A DNA stretch of 64,000 nt, taken from assembly GCF_023701745.1 (NCBI RefSeq), contig NZ_JAJOZB010000001.1, forward strand, positions 8,293,001 through 8,357,000, written 5' to 3'. The stretch is from Streptomyces sp. RKAG293 (GTDB lineage: Bacteria; Actinomycetota; Actinomycetes; Streptomycetales; Streptomycetaceae). The notes beneath the pieces were generated by a model. It was not told the DNA's origin and did not search any database. It saw only the letters and a list, made by a program, of their open reading frames with translations. The position numbers and the translations under genes are program-made. This document shows, piece by piece, positions 1 to 7,997 of the stretch (positions within the stretch are counted from its first letter, which is position 1; every line of letters starts with the position of its first letter).

Positions 1-1122
1 TTCCTCGAAGGGCTCGAACGCTACGCGGGCACCCATCGCCGCCGGCTCGGACCGCTGCTCACCGAGTCGTACGACGTCCTGGGCGACCGCGCCCTGGACC
101 CGCGCGACTGCGGACTCTACGACCCGCGGACCTACCGCGACGACCCGATGCTGAGCCCGTTCGCGCCGGAGCGGCCCATCCCGTGGGTCACCGGCTACTC
201 CCTGCGCGACGAGCGGCCGGTCCTGGTCCCGGCCCGGCTGTCCCACTACAGCGCGGGTCTCGCCGCCGACAACTTCGTCTTCGAGTGCTCCAACGGCTGC
301 GCCATCGGCAGCTGTCTGGAGGAAGCGGTCCTCTTCGGGCTGCTGGAGCTCATCGAACGCGACGCGTTCCTGCTCGGCTGGTACGGGAACGCCGCACTGA
401 CCGAGATCGACCTGGACTCCTGCACCCGCGGCGTGACCCGGGCGATGGTCGACCGGGCGGCACTGCAGGGCTATGACGTCCATGTCTTCGACAACCGGGT
501 GGACCTGCCGGTCCCGGTGGCGACGGGGCTCGCGGTGCGCAGGGACGGCGGTCCCGGCACGCTCGCCTTCGCGGCCGGCGCCGCCTTCGACCCGGAGACG
601 GCCGTGGAGTCGGCGCTCTCCGAGATCCTCACGTACATCCCGCACCTGCCGGGCCAGGTACGGGCCCGGCCGGCCGAACTGGACGCGATGGCCGAGGACT
701 TCGACCTCGTACGGCGGCTGCCGGACCACGCCGCGCTGTTCGGACTGCAGCGGATGGCCGCCCACGCCGACAGCTATCTCCGGCCCACGGCCGTCCGGCC
801 GCTGGCGGAGCTGTACAGCGGGTGGGAGCGGACGCGTTCGGGTTCGGGCGATCTGCTCGACGACGTGGCGCTGTGCCGTGACGCACTCGTCGGAGCGGGC
901 TTCGATGTGATCGTGGTCGACCAGACGACTCCGGAACAGGAACGGCTGGGACTGCGGACGGTCTGCACGCTGGTGCCGGGGCTGCTGCCCATCGACTTCG
1001 GCTGGACGCGGCAGCGTGCCCTGAACATGCCCCGGCTGCGGTCGGCGTTCCGCCGCGCCGGCCTGCGGGACACGGATCTGGCGGACGGCGAACTGCGCCG
1101 GGTGCCGCACCCGTTCCCGTGA
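1..1122 (+). CDS. YcaO-type azoline-forming cyclodehydratase, 5' end missing
   Basis: This is the C-terminal 373 residues of a YcaO-domain protein whose start lies before the window. YcaO enzymes use ATP to cyclise Cys, Ser or Thr of a ribosomal peptide to azolines, or to form thioamides. Visible are EGLERY at the very start (the SxExxER-type ATP-binding motif), then SNGCAIGSCLEEAV and LLELIERDAFLLGWY (the ExxERD motif). The protein ends in PHPFP, a P-x-P-x-P tail typical of azoline-forming members. A short Ser/Thr/Cys-rich precursor gene lies just downstream on the opposite strand, so the two probably belong to one RiPP locus that continues left of the window. An E1-like leader-binding domain could precede this part but cannot be seen. 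The family call is firm; the precise chemistry is inferred. Confidence 0.9.
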   Translation, partial: FLEGLERYAGTHRRRLGPLLTESYDVLGDRALDPRDCGLYDPRTYRDDPMLSPFAPERPIPWVTGYSLRDERPVLVPARLSHYSAGLAADNFVFECSNGCAIGSCLEEAVLFGLLELIERDAFLLGWYGNAALTEIDLDSCTRGVTRAMVDRAALQGYDVHVFDNRVDLPVPVATGLAVRRDGGPGTLAFAAGAAFDPETAVESALSEILTYIPHLPGQVRARPAELDAMAEDFDLVRRLPDHAALFGLQRMAAHADSYLRPTAVRPLAELYSGWERTRSGSGDLLDDVALCRDALVGAGFDVIVVDQTTPEQERLGLRTVCTLVPGLLPIDFGWTRQRALNMPRLRSAFRRAGLRDTDLADGELRRVPHPFP

Positions 1123-1174
1123 GCCGGAAACGGGTGGCGGTACGGCCGCTCGTACCGGCGCGGAGACGTACGGC

Positions 1175-1226
1175 CCCGCCGCGCGAACGCGACACGGACA
1201 GGACGTGTTCGCGGTCGCGCGGCGGG
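1175..1226. terminator. Large hairpin between convergent YcaO and precursor genes
   Basis: The arms 1175-1186 and 1215-1226 are perfect 12-base complements. The inner segments 1187-1195 and 1205-1214 extend the stem with one bulged base. There is no U-tract, which is common for Streptomyces terminators. It lies 53 bases after the YcaO stop and 13 bases after the precursor stop, so it could end transcription from both sides. Confidence 0.6.
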
Positions 1227-1238
1227 TGTTCGCCTCGG

Positions 1239-1412
1239 TCAGGCGGTGCAGCTGGTGGTGCTGGTCGTGCTGCTGCACGTGCTGGTGCTGCTGCAGCTGG
1301 TGGACGAGCCGAGCATGACCTCGCTGGCGTCCGAGTAGTCGGTGATCTCGAAGGTCTCCGACTCGAGCTCCAGGATTTCCAGGGCGAGCGACTCCAGGGG
1401 GCTGTTCGACAT
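1239..1412 (-). CDS. Thiopeptide-like (thiazolylpeptide-type) RiPP precursor peptide
   Basis: This 57-codon gene is read directly from the sequence. The start is ATG with AAGGAG five bases upstream. The product begins MSNSPLESLALEILELESET and has an acidic leader of about 35 residues ending EVMLG. The remaining 22 residues are 10 Ser, 8 Thr, 3 Cys and a final Ala, with no other residue type. An acidic leader ahead of an almost pure Ser/Thr/Cys core is the hallmark of thiazolylpeptide/TOMM precursors. Such precursors are matured by YcaO cyclodehydratases and Ser/Thr dehydratases. The YcaO gene ends 116 bases away on the other strand. The cleavage site after LG and the final product are inferred. 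No dehydratase, [4+2] cyclase or exporter lies inside the window, so it may encode a thiopeptide, a linear azole peptide or something else. Confidence 0.85.
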   Translation of the reverse strand: MSNSPLESLALEILELESETFEITDYSDASEVMLGSSTSCSSTSTCSSTTSTTSCTA

Positions 1413-1663
1413 TGTGACTCCTTGTCAACACTGGCCGGGCCGGCCGGACCCAGCGGTCCATCCGGGGGGAACGGCGCCTGCGCGGGAACGTGCGCGGAGG
1501 AATCACGAATCATGCGGGATCCGCGAGCCTCACGAGGTTCCGTGCGCTGCGCCTGCTTCTTTTCTACGCGGGTCCGCTGGCAGATCGCCGCGCGTACCGC
1601 TGTCACCTCACTGTCGGGCAGGCCACCCCTGGCCACCCCTACCCGGACCGGAGCGTGCCGCCC

Positions 1664-2980
1664 ATGACCCCGACCGCCGTCGACGCGGCCCCTGTACTGG
1701 CCGGAGTGCCGGACGTCCTGCGGCCCGCCGTCGAGCTCTACCTCGACGTCCACCGGCACCCCGAGCTGTCCGGGGCCGAGGAGCGCACGGCCGGGCGGCT
1801 GGCGGACCGGCTCGGTGCGTCGGGATACCGGGTCACCACCGGCATCGGCGGCCACGGCGTGGTGGGGCTGCTGCGCAACGGCCCCGGCCCGGTGGTGCTG
1901 CTGCGCACCGAACTCGACGCCCTGCCTGTCAGGGAGCGCACCGGCCTGTCGTACGCCAGCGACGTCATCGCGCCCGGCGGTGACGGGCAGCCGGTCCCCG
2001 TCATGCACGCCTGCGGCCACGACATGCACCTCGCCTGCGCGGCCGGCGCGGCCGCGCTGCTGTCCCGGACCGCCGGGCACTGGTCCGGCACGGTCATGGT
2101 CGTCGGCCAGCCGGCGGAGGAGACCCTGACCGGTGCGCGGGCCATGCTCGACGACGGCCTCTACACCCGGTTCGCCCCTCCCGACGTGGTGCTCGCCCAG
2201 CACACCGTCCCGCTGCCCGCCGGGATGGTCGCGCACGCGGCGGGGCCCGTGCTGGCGGGCAGCGCGATGCTGCAGGTGATCGTGCACGGGCGCGGGGGTC
2301 ATGCGGGGGCCCCGCATCTGACGGTCGACCCCGTGGTCACCGCGGCGGCCATCGTGCTGCGGCTGCAGACCGTCGTCGCCCGGGAGACCAGCCCGGCCGA
2401 CCAGGTCGTGATCACCGTCGGATCGCTGCACGCCGGCACCCGCGGCAATGTCGTTCCCGATCACGCCACCCTGGACATCTCCGTCCGCGCCTTCACCCAG
2501 GAGTCCCTCGACCGGGCGACCGGCGCCGTGCGGCGGGTGGTGCGCGCCGAGTGCGCGGCATCGGACTGCCCGGCGGAGCCCGTCATCAGCACCGTGTCCC
2601 GGTCCCATCCCACCCAGGCCGACCACGGGACGGCCGCCGCGGTGCTGCGCGCGCACGAGCGCGCCTTCGGGCCGCAGCGGGTGGCGGTCTGGCCGCCGTC
2701 GCTGGCGACCGAGGACTTCCCGCTCTACGGGCCCGCCGGGGCGTCCCTGCACGGCGTCGAGGGCATTCGGACGGCCTACTGGATGCTCGGCTCGGTCGGA
2801 CCCAGGCAGTGGGCCGAGGCTCCTGGCGACTCGGCGGCCGCCAAACTGGCCGCGCTGCCGCCCAACCACGCTCCGGAGTTCCGCCCGGACCCGCGGCTCA
2901 CCGTCCCCGCGGGCATCACGGCCCTGACGTCAGCCGCCCTCGCGCACCTGGACCCGCCGGGGAGCCCGGAGGGGCGGTGA
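1664..2980 (+). CDS. M20-family metal-dependent amidohydrolase
   Basis: A 438-residue M20 (M20D-like) amidohydrolase, the family that cleaves N-acyl amino acids, hippurate or aminobenzoyl-glutamate with two bound metal ions. Motifs in order are HRHPELSG near the N-terminus, MHACGHDMH (metal ligands), GQPAEE (catalytic Glu), LAQHT, the lid-domain motif GRGGHAG-PH, and LATEDF near the C-terminus. I place the start at the ATG with GGAG ten bases upstream. An in-frame ATG at 1490 would add 58 residues unlike the family. It is transcribed away from the RiPP precursor gene. Amidohydrolases do occur in RiPP clusters, but nothing in the sequence proves a role here. The natural substrate is unknown. 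Confidence 0.88.
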   Translation: MTPTAVDAAPVLAGVPDVLRPAVELYLDVHRHPELSGAEERTAGRLADRLGASGYRVTTGIGGHGVVGLLRNGPGPVVLLRTELDALPVRERTGLSYASDVIAPGGDGQPVPVMHACGHDMHLACAAGAAALLSRTAGHWSGTVMVVGQPAEETLTGARAMLDDGLYTRFAPPDVVLAQHTVPLPAGMVAHAAGPVLAGSAMLQVIVHGRGGHAGAPHLTVDPVVTAAAIVLRLQTVVARETSPADQVVITVGSLHAGTRGNVVPDHATLDISVRAFTQESLDRATGAVRRVVRAECAASDCPAEPVISTVSRSHPTQADHGTAAAVLRAHERAFGPQRVAVWPPSLATEDFPLYGPAGASLHGVEGIRTAYWMLGSVGPRQWAEAPGDSAAAKLAALPPNHAPEFRPDPRLTVPAGITALTSAALAHLDPPGSPEGR

Positions 2981-2994
2981 CGAGGCGGAGGGGT

Positions 2995-3459
2995 TCAGGA
3001 CGGGTCGTGGTTGACCTCGGAGGCCATCCGCGGGTGCAGCACCCCGGGGTAGAGCCGCGCCTTGGCCACCGGTTCCGCGACGCCGCCCTGCGGCACCATC
3101 TCGACGACGCCCCAGGGGCTGTCCGGCAGGAGCACCGTAACGACGTACGAGGCGGAGCAGCCCATGCACTCGTACCGGTCCTCCCAGACCTCCACGTCGA
3201 CCAGGCTGCCGGGGTTCCGCGCGACGTGCTTGTGCAGGGCGTGGCAGCGGCCGCACTTCTCGCCGGGCTCGCAGGTGCTGCCGCACGGACACGGCAGGTC
3301 CAGCCGGACGGGGGGCTGCCAGCGCTGGACGCGGCACGCCTCCGACGTCTGCGAGGTGTGGCGCATCGCCAGGATGTTGCGGGCGGCGACGTTGTACGTC
3401 TCACCCGTCGCGGTCATCCGGTCGCGGATCACGTCCTTGCGGGCACGGTTCGTCGTCAT
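2995..3459 (-). CDS. Hypothetical protein with Cys-rich zinc-ribbon-like centre
   Basis: A 154-residue protein of unknown function. The N-terminal 30 residues (RARKDVIRDRM...YNVAARNILAM) look like a short helical segment seen at the start of several Streptomyces hypothetical proteins. The middle carries three Cys clusters, PCPCGSTC, CGRCH and CMGC, which could bind one or two zinc ions. The C-terminal part has a VVTVLLPD strand and no membrane segment. GGAGG lies six bases before the ATG, supporting the start. It converges on the M20 gene with a 14-base gap. Zinc binding is inferred from spacing only. Confidence 0.72.
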   Translation of the reverse strand: MTTNRARKDVIRDRMTATGETYNVAARNILAMRHTSQTSEACRVQRWQPPVRLDLPCPCGSTCEPGEKCGRCHALHKHVARNPGSLVDVEVWEDRYECMGCSASYVVTVLLPDSPWGVVEMVPQGGVAEPVAKARLYPGVLHPRMASEVNHDPS

Positions 3460-3681
3460 ACAGTCCTCCAGCGGTTTTCCACGCGGTCCCGCAGAAGGCC
3501 GGGAAGACCGGACTGAGGCGATGGCGTGAGTCGATGACCCTTGTCCTCGCCCTCACGACCCACCAGCGCGGTCCGGGCTCGGAACAGGCAGACGCGGCTG
3601 CCGCCCTCAAAGGTACCCGGAATCGACGCCCCCGATTTCCCACGGCCGCGCGGGCCGCGGACCACGAAGGGGACGGTGGTC

Positions 3682-4920
3682 CTACGCGGGGGCGCCGTCC
3701 GGGTGCGGGGCGGCGCTGACCGGGGCGTCCCAGTCGATGCGGTAGCCGGTCTGCCAGGCCGACTTCTCCGGCTTGTTCAGCTTCATCACCAGCGGCAGCA
3801 GCAGATCCCGCAGCACCCGCCCGACCGGGCCCGCGGCCTTGTCGCTGTTGGTGCGGTCGGCCGCCTTGATGATCCGCTCGACGCGGGGCCTGCGCAGCTC
3901 CTCGTAGGCGGCGAACGCCTCCTCGTGCGGCAGGTCGCGCAGGCAGCGGGCCAGCTGGACGGCGCTCTCGACGGCGAGTGAGGCGCCCTGTCCCGAGCTG
4001 GAGGAGGCGGCGTGCGCCGCGTCGCCGATGAGCACCATCCGCCCCCGGCTCCAGGCCGGCACCCGCGGCATGTTCTCCATGGGGCCGGCGATCAGCAGAT
4101 CGGCGGGGTCGGTCCTGCGCAGCAGCTCCGCGGCGGGGACCCGGTCGCCGGTGAACGCCGCGGCCAGGACGCGCAGCCACTCCTCGGCGCCGGTCTCCGC
4201 GGCCTCGGCCACGGTCATCGGTTCCGGATGCGGCAGGTTCACGAACCACACGCCCGAGGAGTCGTCGTGCACCTGATAACCCAGGAAGGCGCGCCTGCCG
4301 AACGCCATGTACATCATTCCGCCGGTCGACGGCAGCCCGGTGTCCTTGACCGGGGCGCCGAAGCTGAACAGGCCGCCGTAGCGGGGCCGCGGCGCGTCCG
4401 GGTCGATGAGCGCACGCACCGTCGAGCGGATGCCGTCCGCCCCGATCAGCACATCGGCCTCGGCCGTCGTCCCGTCCGCGAAGTGCGCGGTCACACCGCC
4501 GGGGGTCTCCCGCGCGGCGACCAGCCGCTTGCCGTGCACGGTGCGGACCCCGCGACGGGCCGCCTCGTCGAGCAGCGCCCGGTACAGATCGGCGCGCCAG
4601 ACGAACCGCGCCGGCTCCACGCCGGGCGGGCTGCCGAACTCGCCGAGCCGCTTGCCGTTCCCGCTCTGCAGGACGATGGCCGTGGTGGGTGTGCCGATCG
4701 CGCGCACGAGGTCGCCGAGTCCGATGACGTCGAGGGCGGCCAGACCGTTGGGGGCGAGTCCCAGCCCGCCGCCCACACCGTCCGCGGTGCCGGCGTAGGC
4801 CTCGTACACGGTGGCTTCGATACCGGCCCGGTGCAGGGCCAGCGCGGCGACCGGGCCGCCGATGCCACCGCCGACGACGAGGGCGCTGCGGGTGGTGGAG
4901 GAGGGCGTGGTGGAGGACAT
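3682..4920 (-). CDS. Class A FAD-dependent monooxygenase
   Basis: A 412-residue flavoprotein of the p-hydroxybenzoate hydroxylase-like class, which uses NAD(P)H and oxygen to hydroxylate a small, often aromatic, substrate. It has the N-terminal dinucleotide fold VVGGGIGGPVAALALHRAG, the DG motif ADVLIGADGIRS and the GD motif VLIGDAAHA followed by SSSGQGASLAVESA. The chosen ATG has AAGGA seven bases upstream. An in-frame start 20 codons earlier would fall inside the divergent promoter region. The PadR gene 103 bases away on the other strand, with a palindrome between them, suggests local repression relieved by a substrate. The substrate is not predictable from sequence. Confidence 0.88.
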   Translation of the reverse strand: MSSTTPSSTTRSALVVGGGIGGPVAALALHRAGIEATVYEAYAGTADGVGGGLGLAPNGLAALDVIGLGDLVRAIGTPTTAIVLQSGNGKRLGEFGSPPGVEPARFVWRADLYRALLDEAARRGVRTVHGKRLVAARETPGGVTAHFADGTTAEADVLIGADGIRSTVRALIDPDAPRPRYGGLFSFGAPVKDTGLPSTGGMMYMAFGRRAFLGYQVHDDSSGVWFVNLPHPEPMTVAEAAETGAEEWLRVLAAAFTGDRVPAAELLRRTDPADLLIAGPMENMPRVPAWSRGRMVLIGDAAHAASSSSGQGASLAVESAVQLARCLRDLPHEEAFAAYEELRRPRVERIIKAADRTNSDKAAGPVGRVLRDLLLPLVMKLNKPEKSAWQTGYRIDWDAPVSAAPHPDGAPA

Positions 4921-4966
4921 AACACGATCCTTTCCGGTCGGGTCGGCCGAACTCTCGATGGATCGA

Positions 4967-5000
4967 TAGTTGCAGTGCAACTAGTCTGGAGTCAACTAGT
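4967..5000. promoter_or_regulatory. Putative PadR operator in divergent promoter region
   Basis: A perfect 17-base palindrome, TAGTTGCAGTGCAACTA, occupies 4967-4983. ACTAGT follows at 4980-4985 and again at 4995-5000. The site lies between the monooxygenase and padR starts. PadR and related winged-helix repressors bind such inverted repeats. The DNA here is locally AT-rich compared with its surroundings. Binding by the adjacent PadR protein is inferred. Confidence 0.6.
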
Positions 5001-5023
5001 AAATGTGTGGGTAGTATCAGGGC

Positions 5024-5644
5024 ATGAGCGCTCCCCCTCGCAGTTCCCCGCTGGCCCTGACCGTCCTGTGCCTGCTGCACTACAAGCCGCTGCACCCGTA
5101 CGGCGTGCAGCGGCTGATCAAGCAGTGGGGCAAGGACCAGGTCGTCAACGTCAGCCAGCGTGCGGGCCTCTACCGGACGATCGAGCGGCTGCTCGCCGCG
5201 GAGCTGATCACGGTCCGGGAGACCGAACGCGACCACCAGTACCCCGAGCGGACCGTGTACGAGCTGACCGACGCCGGGCGCGCGACCGCGCGCGAATGGC
5301 TGGACACGATGCTCGCCGCGCCCAAGCAGGAGTTCCCCGAGTTCCCGGCGGCGCTGTCCTTGCTGCTGCTGTTCACCCCGCAGGAGATGCTGGCCGCGCT
5401 GGAGCGCCGCGCAGACGCGCTCACCGACACCCTGGCCGGCCTCGACGCGAGCCTGGCCGCCGAGAGCGCCCGCGGGCTGCCGCGGATCTCCCTGCTGGAA
5501 ACCGAATACCTCCGCGCCGTGACGGCCGCGGAGGTTCAGTGGGTGCGCTCGGTGGTGGACGATCTGCGGGCCGGCCGGCTGTCCTGGTCACCGGAGGCGC
5601 TGGACGCCCTCGCCGACGGACAGGAGCCCGCGGCCGGCGGCTGA
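5024..5644 (+). CDS. PadR-family transcriptional regulator
   Basis: A 206-residue PadR-like regulator. The N-terminal winged helix covers about residues 10-80 (LALTVLCLLHYKPLHPYGVQ...GLYRTIERLLAAELI...YELTDAGR). A helical C-terminal dimerisation region follows. PadR proteins typically repress a neighbouring detoxification or catabolic gene, here most likely the divergent flavin monooxygenase and padR itself. There is no ribosome-binding site. A TAGTAT hexamer at 5012-5017 lies seven bases before the ATG, which fits a -10 box and a leaderless transcript. The stop is 20 bases from that of the convergent DUF1906 gene. Confidence 0.88.
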   Translation: MSAPPRSSPLALTVLCLLHYKPLHPYGVQRLIKQWGKDQVVNVSQRAGLYRTIERLLAAELITVRETERDHQYPERTVYELTDAGRATAREWLDTMLAAPKQEFPEFPAALSLLLLFTPQEMLAALERRADALTDTLAGLDASLAAESARGLPRISLLETEYLRAVTAAEVQWVRSVVDDLRAGRLSWSPEALDALADGQEPAAGG

Positions 5645-5664
5645 CCGCCATCGCGGTCGGCGGG

Positions 5665-6768
5665 TCAGTTCACGACGGCGACGGGGGCGTCCCAGGCGTT
5701 GTGGTCGACGGTGACGGTGGCTCCGCCGAAGGTCTCCTTCTTGTTCACCGCGTACTGGTGGCCGCGGCGGTGGCCGGTCCACAGGCCGGAGGCGAAGGGG
5801 AAGCCGGTGGTGGTGTCGGCGTTGTTGTCGTAGCGGGCGTACCAGAGGGCGTCCGGGAGGTCCGCCTTGTGGCTGCCGGCGGCGGTGGCGATCGCGGCGG
5901 CACTGGACTGGCTGAACCCGTAGAAGCCGGCCCAGTAGCCCTTCGCGTGCGCTGCCCGGTCCCAGGCCTGCACGTAGGTCAGCACGGACTGGACGCAGGA
6001 GGCGTTGCCGATGTCGTACGCCTCCATGTCCAGGTAGATCGCACTGCCGGAGCGCATCCCCAGCGCCGACGCCTTCGCGACGGCGTCCGCGCCGTCCGCC
6101 GTGCCCAGCGAGGCGGCGTTGGCGGCGGTGATCCGCTCGGGGTTCCTGCTGGTCTGGCAGGGCGGCTGCGCCCCGACGTACAGCGGGATCAGCTGCCAGC
6201 CGGCCGTGTGCACGGACCGGACCCAGGAGCTGGTCAGCTGCGGCTGCGCGCAGCCGCGGTTCTTTCCGCCGATGTAGACGGCGGCGGCGCCGTACGGCGA
6301 AGTCTTGCGCCAGGCGTTCATGGTGGTCAGGTTCGGGGCGGTGCAGGTGTCGAAGGCCTGACCGGTGAAGACCCGCGCCGCCGGCAACCGCACCACGGTG
6401 CTCGACTGCCCCGCCGCCGGCTGCCCACCGGCACGCGTGCCTGCGGCGGTGGTGGCGGCCGGGGTCGCGTGGGCGGACGCGCCGCCCGGAGCTCCGGCCG
6501 GCGGCGTGGTGCTCCCCGGCGAGGAGGCACCCGCCGCCGGCTTGGCCGCACCTGAGACGGACGGCTTGGCGGTTCCGGCGGTGGCGCCGGTCCCGGCGGC
6601 GCCGTCCGGCCCGGTTCCGTCGGCAACGTTCTTGGACTGCTGTGTGTCGTCGTTCCCCCGGGAGGACGCGGCCTCGGCCGCGATGGCGCCGCCGCCCGCG
6701 AGAAGGATCAGGCTGGCGACGGACAGCGCTATGTAGCGGCGCTGCTTGGGCTGACGGCGGTTCGACAC
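5665..6768 (-). CDS. Secreted DUF1906 (glycoside hydrolase-like) protein
   Basis: A 367-residue exported protein. A basic N-terminus and a hydrophobic stretch (IALSVASLILLAGGGAIAAEA) make a signal peptide or anchor. About 110 residues of low-complexity Ala/Gly/Pro/Thr linker follow. From about residue 130 there is a DUF1906 domain (FDTCTAPNLTTMNAW...AVYIGG...GWQLIPLYVG...IYLDMEAYD...YWAGFYGFS). This family adopts a TIM barrel resembling glycoside hydrolases and occurs in cell-wall-associated actinobacterial proteins. The acidic YLDMEAYD segment is at the usual active-site position. The start is GTG with GAGGA just upstream, eight bases after the GNAT stop, so the two are cotranscribed. Activity is not established for the family. 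Confidence 0.85.
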   Translation of the reverse strand: MSNRRQPKQRRYIALSVASLILLAGGGAIAAEAASSRGNDDTQQSKNVADGTGPDGAAGTGATAGTAKPSVSGAAKPAAGASSPGSTTPPAGAPGGASAHATPAATTAAGTRAGGQPAAGQSSTVVRLPAARVFTGQAFDTCTAPNLTTMNAWRKTSPYGAAAVYIGGKNRGCAQPQLTSSWVRSVHTAGWQLIPLYVGAQPPCQTSRNPERITAANAASLGTADGADAVAKASALGMRSGSAIYLDMEAYDIGNASCVQSVLTYVQAWDRAAHAKGYWAGFYGFSQSSAAAIATAAGSHKADLPDALWYARYDNNADTTTGFPFASGLWTGHRRGHQYAVNKKETFGGATVTVDHNAWDAPVAVVN

Positions 6769-6775
6769 GGAGTCC

Positions 6776-7747
6776 TCAACAGGTGGGCGGGGCGGAGCGG
6801 ATCAGGACCGGCGGTGCGTTGATCGACTGAGTAAATATCACTTTCTCCGCCGTGTCGCCAAAACCCTGGAGGTCGAGCTGGTACTCGGCCGACCGGTGTG
6901 TCGCTGTGTAGCCGAGTTCGTCGTTGATGGCCCGCATGTGCCGGTTGCTGTCGGCGGTGTCGGTCAGCAGACCGGCGAGCGCGGGATGGCCCAGCCGGGC
7001 CTGCCGGATCGACTCGGCCTTCATCCAGCGGCCGAGGCCGTGCCCGCGGTGCTCGGGCAACACGCCCGTGCCGTAGTGCTGGCCGTCGCCCTTACCGTCC
7101 CCGGGGACGACCAGTTCGCTGAATCCGGCGATGGAGCCGTCGGACACGTCGACGGCGGCGACCGTGTGCAGCAGGTCCCCGCGCTTCGCGACCGCCTCGG
7201 CCACGGACCGGACCCGCTCCACGTCCCAGACGACCGTGCCGTAGTCGGTGTCGTCCATCGGCATGTCGTCCATGGCCCGGCGCGACGCGGCGAACGTCCC
7301 GGCGAGGTCGTCGGGGACGGTTCCGGCCCAGGAGACCAACCGGTAGCCGGGGTGCGGGCGTTCAGTGATGCCGGTGAGCGCGGCGAGGTCCGCGTGCTCC
7401 AGCGGGAGCCGGGTGTAGGTCAGGGTCAGCACCTTGCGGAAGCCCCTGGCCGGCAGGAACAGGTCGCCGGGGGAGTCGGCTTCGGTCTGGGCGAGGACGC
7501 AGCGCCGGCCGGTCGCGCGTGCGGCGGCCACGGCCGCCTCCAGCAGCAGGGAGCCGGTGCCGTGGCGGCGCTCGGCCGGATGCACCCGCACTTCCAGCTC
7601 GGCGAGATGCTCCTGGCCGGTGCGGGTGAAGACGCGCAGGAACGCGGATCCGACCGGGGTGCCCGTGGCGTCGGCGGCCAGCCAGGCGAGCCGGTAACCG
7701 GACGGGGTGCTGTCGGGGTCGGTCAGTGGGGTGATGCTGATGGGCAA
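6776..7747 (-). CDS. Tandem-GNAT acetyltransferase
   Basis: A protein of about 323 residues with two GNAT folds. The first has ELEVRVHPAERRHGTGSLLLEAA (acetyl-CoA loop). The second has YGTGVLPEHRGHGLGRWMKAESI and a C-terminal NRHMRAINDELGYT segment. Two-domain members of this type resemble mycothiol synthase and many uncharacterised Streptomyces enzymes. I chose the TTG preceded by GGAG (start VTLPISITPLTD region). A GTG 13 codons upstream at 7786 is possible but lacks a clear ribosome-binding site. The stop is seven bases before the DUF1906 start. The acetyl acceptor is unknown. Confidence 0.8.
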   Translation of the reverse strand: MPISITPLTDPDSTPSGYRLAWLAADATGTPVGSAFLRVFTRTGQEHLAELEVRVHPAERRHGTGSLLLEAAVAAARATGRRCVLAQTEADSPGDLFLPARGFRKVLTLTYTRLPLEHADLAALTGITERPHPGYRLVSWAGTVPDDLAGTFAASRRAMDDMPMDDTDYGTVVWDVERVRSVAEAVAKRGDLLHTVAAVDVSDGSIAGFSELVVPGDGKGDGQHYGTGVLPEHRGHGLGRWMKAESIRQARLGHPALAGLLTDTADSNRHMRAINDELGYTATHRSAEYQLDLQGFGDTAEKVIFTQSINAPPVLIRSAPPTC

Positions 7748-7906
7748 GGTGACTCCGTCGGAGAGGGGTGGAGGGGGGCAGAACACTGGTCCGGCTGCTG
7801 AGAGCTCGTACGCATCCGCTGCACACCTCCTGCCGACGGCGCCGGTCCGCGGTCGTGGACGGCCAGGAGAACGTAACGGCCGCGCCCAGCCCGCCGCAAC
7901 GGGAAA

Positions 7907-7939
7907 TGCGCACGCCCCGGACCTCCCGGAGCGTGCGCA
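7907..7939. terminator. Hairpin between GNAT and ThuA-like genes
   Basis: TGCGCACGC at 7907-7915 pairs with GCGTGCGCA at 7931-7939, and inner CCGG/CCGG bases extend the stem around a short loop. It lies downstream of the ThuA-like gene stop (minus strand) and upstream of the GNAT gene, consistent with ending the ThuA/dehydrogenase transcript. Confidence 0.5.
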
Positions 7940-7952
7940 CTCCCTCCCGCCC

Positions 7953-7978
7953 GCCCGGACCGGTCAGCCGGTCCGGGC
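7953..7978. terminator. Hairpin just after the ThuA-like gene
   Basis: An 11-base perfect stem: GCCCGGACCGG pairs with CCGGTCCGGGC around the loop TCAG. It begins 20 bases past the ThuA-like gene stop codon on the minus strand. Together with the hairpin at 7907-7939 it forms a tandem terminator. Confidence 0.6.
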
Positions 7979-7997
7979 AGTCAAGTCGGCCACCCGG

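Noticed and set aside
1427..1432. TTGACA on the minus strand just before the precursor gene
   Set aside because: It lies only 15 bases before the start codon and directly abuts the ribosome-binding site, so it cannot serve as -35 box for that gene.
629..2869. Long open frame on the minus strand across the YcaO and M20 genes
   Set aside because: It lies antisense to two clear genes, its composition is Arg/Gly/Pro/Ala-rich and it has no domain. It is a by-product of high third-position GC.
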